38,472 nucleotides of DNA, from positions 1 to 38,472 of the IMG/VR virus record IMGVR_UViG_3300050821_011114; one strand, 5' to 3'. The notes beneath the pieces were generated by a model that searched no databases, was not told the DNA's origin, and saw nothing but the letters and a program-made list of their open reading frames with translations. Positions 14,732-21,765 of the stretch are shown piece by piece. The position numbers and the translations under genes are program-made. Numbering within the stretch: position 1 is the stretch's first letter; every line of letters begins with the position of its first letter. The DNA comes from a virus.

Positions 14732-14767
14732 TCTAGATGAATTAGACACCAGAATAGAGGGTTTTCC

Positions 14768-14989
14768 ATGTCTAAGAAAAAACTAAATAATATCACGATC
14801 TTGGAAGAAGAAGAGTTGATGGTCCCCGAAAAACCTAAGATCTCCTTCGCCCATTGGTTTGATAAGATGAAAAAAGCAAAGAAGATTAGAGATTGGCAAG
14901 AGGATGGACTACTGGTGTTTCTAAAGAAACAAGGTTTATCCGATGCTGAAGATGAAGATTCATACAACGAAGCATTCAAAAAGTTTTAA
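14768..14989 (+). CDS. Small charged helical protein before the sheath gene
   Basis: 73 residues; GAGGG precedes ATG 14768. It alternates basic ('MSKKKLNNITILEEEELM', 'FDKMKKAKKIRDWQEDGLLVFLKKQG') and acidic ('DAEDEDSYNEAFKKF') helical stretches. No known motif. It is 25 bases ahead of the tail sheath gene and probably co-transcribed with it; an assembly accessory role can only be guessed. Confidence 0.6.
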   Translation: MSKKKLNNITILEEEELMVPEKPKISFAHWFDKMKKAKKIRDWQEDGLLVFLKKQGLSDAEDEDSYNEAFKKF

Positions 14990-15014
14990 AAATCCCTTTT
15001 AGGAGTATTAGCAA

Positions 15015-17162
15015 ATGGCAATTTCCAAACAATTCGCAGGCGCCACGATCCGTAAACCTGGCGCGTATTCAGTCTCTAACGTTTCCCCAGCTGGTGGAAG
15101 CGCTTCCTCAACAACTGGCGTACTTATGGTTATCGGTGAAGCCGATGCTGGTACACCTAGTTCTGCTGAAGGTATCCAATCCTATTCAGCTGCTGGATTT
15201 GCCGCTCTTGCTGCCAAATATAGAACAGGCCCACTTGTAGATGCAGCTAAAGCCGCTTTGGCCCCTAGCTTGACACCAGGTGTTAATGGCGCTGCTACTA
15301 TCTTAGTTTATAAAACTAACGCCTCAGCCCAAGCTACTTACTCTTTGCTTGACACGTATGGTACTTTAACCGCTAAAGAATATGGTGTTGGTGGAAACCG
15401 CATCACTTACAAAACAGTTTTGACAGCTGAAACTCCAGCTGCTGCAGTTGGTTCAGCTGCAGTTACTAACTTTGTTGGTTTGGACACAGAAACTCTTATC
15501 GTAGCTCAAAACGGTGCAGCACCAGTAACAGTTACATTTGCATCCCCAACTGACATGGCTGACGTTGTTTCCCAAATCAACTCAGCTTTAACCGGTATCG
15601 TAGCTAGTGGTGCCTCAATCTTAACGTTGACACAAACAGCCACAGCCAATCACCAACGTGATGGTTTCGGACATAGCTTCGAAATCTTGGCTACATCCAC
15701 AGCTTTGGCTAAATTGTTCTTGGTTGCCGGATTGGTAGTACCAGCCGTAGAACCAGCAGCAGCAATCACTGTAACACAACCACGTGACGGCATCATCGAA
15801 GCAAACGTAGTCGGTGGCGACATTGCCCTCATGTTAGGTCGCAGCGCCGTCGGATCTTGTACAGCCGCCACAGTCACCGTTAGCGGAACACAAATAACTT
15901 TGGCCCAAACTGGTGCAACACCAGCTTCAGTAGTTTTGACATACGCTAACTACCCATTGCTTGGTAACTTGGCTGACGCAATCGCAGGTATAGCTGGTTG
16001 GTCCGTATCTATTACTGCTAAAAACCGTTTGTTGCCATCAACTGTTCTCGACTACGTAAGTACTGTTGGAGCATTCAGCGCAGCCGGTGACGAACCAGCT
16101 CGTATTAAAATGGACGCATATGAAGTAGCTCAAATGTTTGCAGCATCTTCATTAGTAGCCATCAGTGCCCAAGCCGTTAAAGGTTTGCCAGACGCTGAAG
16201 GCCCAGCTAGTTTGACTGGTGGAGCAAAAGGTGCTTCTGCAACTTCTGACTTTGCTAACGCTCTCCAAGCTGCTTTGGCTCAAGATCTGAACGTAATCGT
16301 CCCAGCTATCAGCCAAGATGCGACAGCCGACATTACTGCGGGAATCACTGACCCAGCTTCAACATACGACATCGAAGCAGTTCATGCGTTGTTGGTCTCC
16401 CACTTGAACCTCCGTGGAGACATTCAAAACCGTAGAGAAGCTCAAGGTGTAGTAGGCTACCGAGTTCCAACAAAAGAAGCTGCATTTGAACAAGCTGCTG
16501 GTCTTAACGAATACGCTCTCCAATTGGTTATGCAAGACGTTCTAGTAGTAGATGCAACTAACACATTGGCCTGGAAACAACCACATGTTATGGCTGCTCT
16601 TATCGCTGGTATCCGAGTAGGAACACCAATCGGCGAACCAGAAACATTTAAATATCTGGCAGTTAGTGGAGTTGGACATTATGTTAACCCAACAACTGGT
16701 GCAGTTGGCGGTGACTTCAACCCACAAACTGATTATGATGACGCAATCAGTGCTGGCGTTACGTTCGCTGAACCAAACGCCGGAGCATACCGCATTGTAG
16801 TGGATAACACAACATACGGAATCGACCAAAGCTTCGTATTCAACCGTGGATCAGTAGTTGAAGCATCACAATATATCGCTAAAACAATCCGTAGTGATGC
16901 AGAACAAACATTCGTCGGTAGAAAAACAACAGTTGCAACAGCATCTTCTATTAAAAACCGTATTCGCTCACAGTTGATCAACTTGTTCAATGCTCAAATC
17001 CTTAGCCCATCAACAGATGCACCACAAGGTTTCGTAGAAGACACGTTCATCGTAACTGTTGAAGGTAATACCGCTACAGTTCAATTGGAATGTAAGCCAG
17101 TCCAGGGCCTAGACTTTATTTTCATTACCTTTACTCTCGGCGATACACAACAAAGTGCGTAG
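15015..17162 (+). CDS. Contractile tail sheath protein
   Basis: 715 residues; AGGAG 9 bases before ATG. 'MAISKQFAGATIRKPGAYSVSNVSP' is a typical sheath start. 'ATILVYKTNASAQATYSLLDTYGTLTAKEYGVGGNRITYK' matches the sheath motif in which a strand and 'l.SkeYG.wGN.I' follow each other. The C-terminal third has 'RREAQGVVGYRVP..EAAFEQAAGLNEYALQLV', 'ALIAGIRVGTPIGEPETFKYLAVSGV' and 'RSDAEQTFVGRKTT ... FNAQILSPSTDAPQGFVEDTFIVTVEGNTATVQLECKPVQGLDFIFITFTLG', the usual sheath end that interlocks subunits. The length exceeds compact sheaths (~480 aa) and agrees with large sheaths carrying surface insertions (~150-370, Ala/Thr-rich). Codon choice is strongly skewed (CCA, ACA, GCT, CAA), as expected for a highly expressed gene. 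It establishes the phage as a myovirus. Confidence 0.93.
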   Translation: MAISKQFAGATIRKPGAYSVSNVSPAGGSASSTTGVLMVIGEADAGTPSSAEGIQSYSAAGFAALAAKYRTGPLVDAAKAALAPSLTPGVNGAATILVYKTNASAQATYSLLDTYGTLTAKEYGVGGNRITYKTVLTAETPAAAVGSAAVTNFVGLDTETLIVAQNGAAPVTVTFASPTDMADVVSQINSALTGIVASGASILTLTQTATANHQRDGFGHSFEILATSTALAKLFLVAGLVVPAVEPAAAITVTQPRDGIIEANVVGGDIALMLGRSAVGSCTAATVTVSGTQITLAQTGATPASVVLTYANYPLLGNLADAIAGIAGWSVSITAKNRLLPSTVLDYVSTVGAFSAAGDEPARIKMDAYEVAQMFAASSLVAISAQAVKGLPDAEGPASLTGGAKGASATSDFANALQAALAQDLNVIVPAISQDATADITAGITDPASTYDIEAVHALLVSHLNLRGDIQNRREAQGVVGYRVPTKEAAFEQAAGLNEYALQLVMQDVLVVDATNTLAWKQPHVMAALIAGIRVGTPIGEPETFKYLAVSGVGHYVNPTTGAVGGDFNPQTDYDDAISAGVTFAEPNAGAYRIVVDNTTYGIDQSFVFNRGSVVEASQYIAKTIRSDAEQTFVGRKTTVATASSIKNRIRSQLINLFNAQILSPSTDAPQGFVEDTFIVTVEGNTATVQLECKPVQGLDFIFITFTLGDTQQSA

Positions 17163-17183
17163 TTAAATCAACTAGTTAAGCTC

Positions 17184-17216
17184 AAAGGCCTGGTCTAAAA
17201 CACCAGGCCTTTTTTA
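17184..17216 (+). terminator. Intrinsic terminator after tail sheath
   Basis: An 11-base perfect stem (17184-17194 with 17202-17212), loop CTAAAAC, followed by a T-rich tract. It ends the sheath transcription unit and isolates the HNH gene. Confidence 0.85.
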
Positions 17217-17245
17217 TTAGACTGGATTTCATTCTTTGCGGATGC

Positions 17246-17251
17246 TATAGT
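17246..17251 (+). promoter_or_regulatory. Candidate -10 box for the HNH gene
   Basis: GCTATAGTTATT lies about 20 bases before the AAGGGG site of the HNH gene, immediately after the sheath terminator. It is a one-mismatch TATAAT without a good -35 box. Confidence 0.35.
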
Positions 17252-17270
17252 TATTCAAAAGGGGATAGAA

Positions 17271-17837
17271 ATGAAAGAACCACAAATAAAAGAAGATGAA
17301 GTGGAAGTCACATTGAGCTATGCTTCTAGGGCCAGGTATGAAACTTTAGGGTATGATTTCCCATCCAGTTTTATAGTAGCCAAGACCAAAGTCAAAGTAA
17401 AAGTGGACCACCTCTCCAAAAAAAGCAACGTGATAGTGACAAGAATTTGCCAAACTTGTGGCAAAGAGGATCCACTAACTTGTCAAAAAGCTAGACACAG
17501 CCCACTATGCCACAAGTGCGCTACTAGCTCGGAAGCTTTTTCTAGAAATGTTTCTATGACTACGCAGAGAGCTAGAGTGTCTAAAGGCTCAAGAATGAAT
17601 GCTCGGCGGAAATATTTTAATGAAATAGGGAAATTACCTGACACCTACGTAGTGCATCATATAAATATGGATGATCAGGATAATAGATTGGAGAATTTCA
17701 TAGCTTTAAACAGACCGCAACACCACATAACTCATGGATCTTTCAACAGGCTTTGCAAATCTTTAATGGAGGCTGGTATAGTTTACTTCGATTCAGAGAC
17801 TTTGACTTATAAATTGACTGGTGCTATAATTAAATAG
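17271..17837 (+). CDS. Free-standing HNH homing-type endonuclease
   Basis: 188 residues. Residues 10-58 ('VEVTLSYASRARYETLGYDFPSS ... TKVKVKVDHLSKKSNVIVTRIC') are the N-terminal element of phage HNH homing endonucleases. C60-x2-C63 ... C80-x2-C83 forms a zinc ribbon. The nuclease motif begins 'HHINMDDQDNRLENFIAL' (H129-H130) with the expected Asn and a final His in 'QHHITHGSF'. Such enzymes nick or cut intronless target DNA and spread into related phages. The gene has its own terminators on both sides, consistent with mobile insertion between the sheath and the leftward block. No split gene is visible nearby. Catalytic residues appear intact, so it is probably active. Confidence 0.88.
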   Translation: MKEPQIKEDEVEVTLSYASRARYETLGYDFPSSFIVAKTKVKVKVDHLSKKSNVIVTRICQTCGKEDPLTCQKARHSPLCHKCATSSEAFSRNVSMTTQRARVSKGSRMNARRKYFNEIGKLPDTYVVHHINMDDQDNRLENFIALNRPQHHITHGSFNRLCKSLMEAGIVYFDSETLTYKLTGAIIK

Positions 17838-17851
17838 CACGCCCTCAGGTG

Positions 17852-17885
17852 AAAAAGCCCTAGACTAAACATCTAGGGCTTTTTT
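17852..17885. terminator. Bidirectional terminator between convergent genes
   Basis: A 13-base stem (17852-17864 with 17872-17884), loop CTAAACA, with A run on the left and T run on the right, so it can stop transcription from both sides. It overlaps the stop codon of the leftward gene at 17884. The loop and general plan resemble the sheath terminator at 17184. Confidence 0.85.
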
Positions 17886-18090
17886 ATTTTGGCAAGTTAT
17901 AATCGTAGGTGAAGAACCAATTAGAAGAATACGCTGAACAGGTATCCTGGGTGAAAGCACGGAACTCTTCAAAAGAGACCGTACCGTCTTGATAAAACTC
18001 AATTTTGTGGTCATCTACGAGAACATATCCCATCCGACCGCAATCGCTATAGATCATTTCTGGATATTCCAATTGTTGATCTGCTTGCAT
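17884..18090 (-). CDS. Small acidic protein of unknown function
   Basis: 68 residues; on the minus strand AAAGGATG lies ~6 bases before the ATG. The sequence 'LVDDHKIEFYQDGTVSFEEFRAFTQDTC' looks like a short strand-turn-helix, with Tyr and Phe enriched at the C-terminus ('SSNWFFTYDYNLPK'). No membrane segment and no family recognised. It is the last gene of the leftward accessory operon that starts near 20311. Confidence 0.55.
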   Translation of the reverse strand: MQADQQLEYPEMIYSDCGRMGYVLVDDHKIEFYQDGTVSFEEFRAFTQDTCSAYSSNWFFTYDYNLPK

Positions 18091-18094
18091 GGTT

Positions 18095-18307
18095 TCATCC
18101 TTTATAATGGCGAGTATATGACTTTTGACGTCGTAATGCTCTGGCTGCCTTAGCCAGCTTGAGCTTTCTAAGCTTTTGTTGTTTACGACGTAACCGATTA
18201 AGATGTCTACGGAATACGGGAGTTTGGCTCACATATTCGTGGATAGAAGGGCTGATTTCCTTCGCAAGTTTTAGAATCTTAAGTAGTCTTTTCACTCGGG
18301 GTTTCAT
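18095..18307 (-). CDS. Small highly basic helical protein
   Basis: 70 residues; AGGAG 9 bases before the ATG (minus strand). Very rich in Lys, Arg and Leu ('MKPRVKRLLKILKLAKEI', 'FRRHLNRLRRKQQKLRKLKLAKAARALRRQ'). Such composition suggests nucleic-acid binding or membrane-surface interaction. It lies 4 bases upstream of the next leftward gene and contains its ribosome site, so they are co-translated. Function unknown. Confidence 0.55.
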   Translation of the reverse strand: MKPRVKRLLKILKLAKEISPSIHEYVSQTPVFRRHLNRLRRKQQKLRKLKLAKAARALRRQKSYTRHYKG

Positions 18308-18323
18308 CTGAATTTACTCCTAA

Positions 18324-18620
18324 TTATTTATGAACACAACTAAATTGTAGTGTATATGCCCAGCAAGGATAATCTTGCCATTGATACTGAACGCCTTCGT
18401 ATACTCCAGATATGTCTGTTGCCCTAGTTTCCCAAGAAACTTGGACATTTTGACATTCCTCATCCGCCCTGGTTTGGATGATAGCATTGGACGGATAAGG
18501 CTCATTGAAACATTCGGTAGTTCTCTTGTGAATCACGCCCGGTTCTTTGAGACCTTCCGGCACCTTAACTGTCACGCAACCAGCGAAGAATAATAGTAAA
18601 CCTAAATATTTTATCGACAT
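18324..18620 (-). CDS. Phage-encoded lipoprotein (98 aa)
   Basis: GAGGGG lies 5 bases before the ATG. The N-terminus 'MSIKYLGLLLFFAGC' is a short signal peptide with lipobox F-A-G-C, so Cys15 should be lipidated after signal peptidase II cleavage. The mature part has three further Cys residues plus 'WQDYPCWAYTLQFSCVHK', suggesting disulphides in the periplasm. Phage lipoproteins act as outer-membrane spanins, superinfection-exclusion factors or receptor-blocking proteins; here none can be chosen. It overlaps the preceding lipoprotein gene by 10 bases. Confidence 0.75.
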   Translation of the reverse strand: MSIKYLGLLLFFAGCVTVKVPEGLKEPGVIHKRTTECFNEPYPSNAIIQTRADEECQNVQVSWETRATDISGVYEGVQYQWQDYPCWAYTLQFSCVHK

Positions 18621-18850
18621 AACGGCCCCTCATAGTTAGCGATTTCAGCCGTAGGTATACCGAAGACATTGATTTGCCCATGGTAAATGATACTGTTGGG
18701 CTGGATTCTAACTTCAGTAACGTCCAGAGTAGAAATCGGAGACAGCCAAATGGTCCCTCCGGGCTCGTAAGCTATGCAAGTAGGGCGAACGTCCATGGTG
18801 GTCACGCACCCCGGTGCAAACAGGCAAAGAAGCAACATAAGCTTTTTCAT
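18611..18850 (-). CDS. Second phage-encoded lipoprotein (79 aa)
   Basis: 'MKKLMLLLCLFAPGC' gives a classical signal peptide with lipobox A-P-G-C. The 64-residue mature part is beta-like ('GGTIWLSPISTLDVTEVRIQPNSIIYHGQINVFG') with two more Cys residues. Its ATG overlaps the stop of the 32-aa ORF upstream (ATGA), and its end overlaps the next lipoprotein gene. Two adjacent lipoproteins suggest a shared envelope function such as superinfection exclusion or lysis. Confidence 0.72.
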   Translation of the reverse strand: MKKLMLLLCLFAPGCVTTMDVRPTCIAYEPGGTIWLSPISTLDVTEVRIQPNSIIYHGQINVFGIPTAEIANYEGPLCR

Positions 18851-18945
18851 TTGTCATCCTCCGGCTTTTTGGACATATTGAACAATAAAATGACCTGACT
18901 TGCTATTAACAACGTTACGCCGATGATTAGAAATATATAGCCCAT
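18847..18945 (-). CDS. 32-residue single-pass membrane protein
   Basis: A short ORF from ATG (complement of 18943-18945): one hydrophobic helix 'MGYIFLIIGVTLLIASQVILLF' and a charged end 'NMSKKPEDDK'. GGTGA stands 6 bases before the ATG, formed by the stop of the upstream gene. Its TGA overlaps the next ATG (ATGA), so it is framed on both sides by coupled genes, which supports it being real despite its size. Inner-membrane location is predicted; function unknown. Confidence 0.6.
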   Translation of the reverse strand: MGYIFLIIGVTLLIASQVILLFNMSKKPEDDK

Positions 18946-18951
18946 AGTGTT

Positions 18952-19383
18952 TCACCGTATCCAATCTTTATAGTAGTCTTCGGGACTGAAACCCTTTTTC
19001 GGGTACAGCTTAGCCAAGATTTTTATTTGAAGATCCAACACATTCAAGTGAAATTGAGCAGCCTCAGGGTCACTCAAGTATCTACTGTATAGTTCTCTAC
19101 GCAAGGCATTAACGCTTTCTATGGCGCAGTCTCTCTTTACTATTTGAATATCATTCAATGGAATCAAATACTTTTGACGAACTCTTAAGCGAGAGACTGG
19201 CATAAACCCACAATACTTACAGTAGGTTAGTTCGCCCCACGGTTGGGCATCACACTCTTTATCGACCGCAAGACTCAAGGTTGACCATTCATGTTCGTGG
19301 CCAGCTTCATTGAGCTTGAAAGGTTCAAAGAATGAATCCTCAATCTGCAATAAGGTCTTGATTTTGTTGATTAATAGTTTCAT
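18952..19383 (-). CDS. Cys/His protein with HxHxW...CxxCG motif (143 aa)
   Basis: Residues ~28-60 contain 'GHEHEW' and, 25 residues later, 'TYCKYCGFM', a likely zinc site. The rest is helical ('ESVNALRRELYSRYLSDPEAAQFHLNVLDLQIKILAKLY'). A very similar His-x-Trp ... Tyr-Cys-x2-Cys-Gly spacing occurs in the 27732-28301 gene of another leftward island, suggesting distant paralogs. No enzymatic motif seen. Adjacent leftward genes are coupled. Confidence 0.6.
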   Translation of the reverse strand: MKLLINKIKTLLQIEDSFFEPFKLNEAGHEHEWSTLSLAVDKECDAQPWGELTYCKYCGFMPVSRLRVRQKYLIPLNDIQIVKRDCAIESVNALRRELYSRYLSDPEAAQFHLNVLDLQIKILAKLYPKKGFSPEDYYKDWIR

Positions 19384-19628
19384 TTTCCAAAATCACAATC
19401 TATAACTGAGAAGATTACATCTTGATAGACTTTGCCGTCTTTACATTCGGCTATTGGATCGCGGCTATAGGAAGGGCTGAAGCTCTTCAATCCGCCGTGG
19501 CATTCACATAGACGTTCTGACTTATGGTGCAAGGCTGCGTTGGCTTGATGAGCATCCCAACGTAGGACTCGAACGAAGGCCAAAGTGCCTAATGTTACTG
19601 CTAAAACTGTTACTAGAGTCGTTTTCAT
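19380..19628 (-). CDS. Small secreted or membrane-anchored Cys-containing protein
   Basis: The likely start is the ATG complementary to 19626-19628 (82 aa, 'MKTTLVTVLAVTLGTLAFVRVLRW'); a TTG 10 codons upstream would run into the neighbouring gene. One N-terminal hydrophobic segment, then a periplasmic-type part with four Cys ('LCECHGG', 'AECKDG', 'VIDCDFGK'). Signal peptide versus membrane anchor is undecided. It overlaps the next gene by 4 bases. Confidence 0.6.
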   Translation of the reverse strand: MKTTLVTVLAVTLGTLAFVRVLRWDAHQANAALHHKSERLCECHGGLKSFSPSYSRDPIAECKDGKVYQDVIFSVIDCDFGK

Positions 19629-19629
19629 T

Positions 19630-19812
19630 TTAAAACCCAAACAAAAGGCCCACGGCAATCATATGCCCGAAGCCAATTAAAAATGGAGTTAATATCAACA
19701 TAAGGAATAAAAACATAGTCTTAGGCGATCGGTGAGTCAAAGTTACGAAGGCCGCCACAATCAATCCAGAAAACACATAAGCTAATGCCGTGATTACACT
19801 TAGGTTATACAT
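19630..19812 (-). CDS. 60-residue two-helix membrane protein
   Basis: Two hydrophobic stretches ('LSVITALAYVFSGLIVAAFVTL' and 'TMFLFLMLILTPFLIGFGHMIAVGLLFGF') joined by a short 'THRSPK' turn, the hairpin form of small holins and other phage membrane proteins. AAGGAG precedes the start. It lies one base ahead of the next gene. A holin is possible, but no lysis enzyme is adjacent. Confidence 0.6.
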   Translation of the reverse strand: MYNLSVITALAYVFSGLIVAAFVTLTHRSPKTMFLFLMLILTPFLIGFGHMIAVGLLFGF

Positions 19813-20062
19813 GATATTTACCCGCTCCTTGACGTTTGAGTGCAGTGCCGTTTTCAGCCATAAAGCGCATAATCGCGGCAGTTAAGTACCTAGCAACGAT
19901 AGAGTAATCGTCAATCGCTTTAACATCGTTAGGCAAGTTCAGGCACTTAAAGGTAGTATAGACTATGGGTTCTTTTAAATCAACGCTACCATTCAGTACA
20001 ATTTCATCCACCACACACAGGGCTTTTTCCACTTCAGCTAGACTTTTAAATGTAAGTTTCAT
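19805..20062 (-). CDS. Unknown protein (85 aa)
   Basis: A strong AAGGAGGG site precedes the ATG on the minus strand. Helix-strand pattern ('FKSLAEVEKALCVVDEIVLNGSVDL', 'YSIVARYLTAAIMRFMAENGTAL'). No motif recognised. Overlaps the following membrane-protein gene by 8 bases, as is common in this compact operon. Confidence 0.6.
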   Translation of the reverse strand: MKLTFKSLAEVEKALCVVDEIVLNGSVDLKEPIVYTTFKCLNLPNDVKAIDDYSIVARYLTAAIMRFMAENGTALKRQGAGKYHV

Positions 20063-20089
20063 CTTAAATCCCTCCTTATGGTTCTATTA

Positions 20090-20311
20090 TTAGTTGTTAA
20101 TCATATCTAAGGCGTAATCGCAAACACGGGTACGGTATTCTTCAGTAACGTCCCATCCAGTGAATGGGTCTTGAACTGAACAAGAAATCACGAACCAGTT
20201 ACCATCAACATCTTGTTGGAGATCAACAACGGCCCAAACATCATCATTATGACCGTAATAGAATTCCATGGTTTGGATGTCTGTCATTATGCTTTGTGCT
20301 GGGTTTCTCAT
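20090..20311 (-). CDS. Unknown acidic protein, first gene of leftward operon
   Basis: 73 residues; GAGGGAG ~6 bases before the ATG. 'MEFYYGHNDDVWAVVDLQQDVDGNWFVISCSVQDPFTGWDVTEEYRTRVCDYALDMINN' is a compact alpha/beta sequence rich in Asp, Trp and Tyr; acidic, DNA-mimic-sized, but no family is recognised. As the promoter-proximal gene of the leftward block it may be expressed early, like many host-takeover proteins. Confidence 0.6.
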   Translation of the reverse strand: MRNPAQSIMTDIQTMEFYYGHNDDVWAVVDLQQDVDGNWFVISCSVQDPFTGWDVTEEYRTRVCDYALDMINN

Positions 20312-20639
20312 TTTGTTTCTCCCTCATTGCTTACATAATACTTATCGGGATATCCCATAAAAACTTTAGAGAATCTATAACTATTTTATAAATAAGTGAT
20401 TACATTGAGCTTTTAGGGCTAACGTGCGGTTAATTTATATGGTGGACGTAAGAAAAGCTACAGTATATATCTTACTGAGTGTGGGATTATTAGAGATTTA
20501 TTCAGTGGCTAAGTTTGGATATTAAGCTATAAATCGCCCATATGTCTAAGCATCTCAAACACTTACCGCACTCTACCACGTTTTTGAAAATGAAAGAGTA
20601 GTATAATTGAGTAAGACATGGATTTAGGGGGCTTTTTAC
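20312..20639. promoter_or_regulatory. Divergent regulatory region; start of the GTGCGG-rich half
   Basis: About 330 bases without a supported gene. Leftward: TATTAT (20331-20336 on the complement) with a perfect palindrome GGGATATCCC at 20347-20356 in its spacer, a likely operator. Rightward: TATAATTGAG at 20602-20607 followed by AGGGGG before ATG 20640. It contains the first two dense-field GTGCGG sites, facing each other (20424 on +, 20566 on -), each followed by T and an A/T-rich flank. The long, AT-rich, gene-free stretch between them could hold a control element or a replication-related site, but no iterons were seen. Confidence 0.5.
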
Positions 20640-21134
20640 ATGGAAATTAAGCAAAAGAAACCGCTAGCTTGTGCTACTTGTCATAAGACTGAGGAAGAAG
20701 CACTCTTCCGCCATCCCAAGGGACAACTTAGGCGCTACTGCGTTCCTTGCTATAACGCTTATATGCGCACCCTCCGTGCTCGCCTGCGCCGCTTCAACCC
20801 CAAGGGCTCAGTCAAGCTAAAGCGCCATAATGAAAAGGTTCTAAGGGATCTAAAGCCGGGGTTCTATGTAATCCAATGGGAAGCTCTTAGGAAGGCTACA
20901 GAAGGCTTTCTGGGCTTTGATGGCCGCACTCTATATCTTCATACCGGTAAGAAAGGTTTCCGCGTGGAATATGATATAAAGGCCGTGGCTGCGTTCCTGG
21001 CTAATAGAAGATTGTTGGCTGAGGCTATTAAGGTGCGGGTGCTGAAGGGGGATGAATTGGCTAGACCTAAAGACTTAATGGAGCACGAGCCCATCGTCCC
21101 TATAGTTCAGGTACAGAGGGGTTGGATACGTTAG
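20640..21134 (+). CDS. Basic zinc-finger protein, candidate DNA-binding regulator
   Basis: 164 residues; AGGGGG precedes the ATG. C11-x2-C14 and C34-x2-C37 ('CATCHKTEEEALFRH', 'YCVPCYNAYMRTLRARLRRF') form a four-Cys finger followed by an Arg-rich helix, a familiar HNH-like/recombination-endonuclease-VII-like or DNA-binding start. No HNH triad follows, so nuclease activity is not supported. The rest is basic alpha/beta ('GFYVIQWEALRKATEGFLGFDGRTLYLHTGKKGFRVEYD'). It is the only rightward gene in this accessory stretch and stands at the boundary of the GTGCGG field; whether it binds that motif is unproven. Its stop overlaps the stop of the convergent gene. Confidence 0.55.
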   Translation: MEIKQKKPLACATCHKTEEEALFRHPKGQLRRYCVPCYNAYMRTLRARLRRFNPKGSVKLKRHNEKVLRDLKPGFYVIQWEALRKATEGFLGFDGRTLYLHTGKKGFRVEYDIKAVAAFLANRRLLAEAIKVRVLKGDELARPKDLMEHEPIVPIVQVQRGWIR

Positions 21135-21496
21135 GCTTTAAGGGATTTAGATGCCATAGCCCTGGCTAGATAAGACAATCTTTGAGCATCCTCTAGCCTG
21201 CCTTCAACCATAGCTATGAAATAGGCAGTCAGTAGTTCATTTTGCTGAATTTGGAATTTCAGTAATGGATCCATAGCTACGTTACTAGAATCTAGCCAGA
21301 CTTCAGCTGTAAAAGGAATTTCTAGGTCGATGGAAATGCTAGACTCAGGATCCGCCCAAACTAATTTACTTCCACTAAGGATTTCATCTCGATTTACCAA
21401 GTAGACTTTAGAGGCGTCAAATCGTGCGGTATGGACATCGCACCAATCCGAATGAGCCTCATTAGTATGTTGAGCACCGCACGTACACTTATTCAC
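21131..21496 (-). CDS. Unknown protein with short Cys/His metal site
   Basis: A start at GTG (complement of 21494-21496) is preferred: AAAGGTG stands 5 bases before it, while the upstream ATG at 21586 would overlap the next gene by 53 bases. The 121-residue product begins with C4-x-C6 ... H10 ... H15 ... C19-x2-H22, a possible zinc site, then strands ('KVYLVNRDEILSGSKLVWADPESSISIDLEIPFTAEVWLD') and a C-terminal helix. Convergent with the zinc-finger gene, overlapping by the four bases TTAG. Confidence 0.5.
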   Translation of the reverse strand: MNKCTCGAQHTNEAHSDWCDVHTARFDASKVYLVNRDEILSGSKLVWADPESSISIDLEIPFTAEVWLDSSNVAMDPLLKFQIQQNELLTAYFIAMVEGRLEDAQRLSYLARAMASKSLKA

Positions 21497-21533
21497 TTTA
21501 GCACCTTTCGGGTATAATACCGCACGTTTATGC

Positions 21534-21755
21534 CTAGAGTTTTGCGGGCGGGGCGAATCCCCACTCGGTAAAACGTCCCTCAGCATATGCCAATATCAGT
21601 TTACTTAAATGATCTGGAGCCACTTCACCATTTATTAAGACATGACGCTCATTTGTATCAAATTCGCATTCTTCACGACTCGATACAGAGCCCTCTTCTG
21701 TAAGCAAGTCGCTCATTTTGTAGGCTTTAATGGTTGTCAAAACTTTAATTTCCAT
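21534..21755 (-). CDS. Small acidic protein of unknown function
   Basis: 73 residues with AAGGAG before the ATG. 'MEIKVLTTIKAYKMSDLLTEEGSVSSREECEFDTNERHVLINGEVAPDHLSKLILAYAEGRF' suggests a strand, an acidic loop and a helix. No motif recognised. The ribosome site lies inside the stop region of the preceding 40-aa membrane ORF. Confidence 0.58.
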   Translation of the reverse strand: MEIKVLTTIKAYKMSDLLTEEGSVSSREECEFDTNERHVLINGEVAPDHLSKLILAYAEGRFTEWGFAPPAKL

Positions 21756-21765
21756 GATTTTCTCC

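Noticed and set aside
21497-21586. Upstream ATG (21586) for the 21131 gene
   Set aside because: Would overlap the next gene by 53 bases and lacks a ribosome site; GTG at 21494-21496 has AAAGGTG correctly placed.
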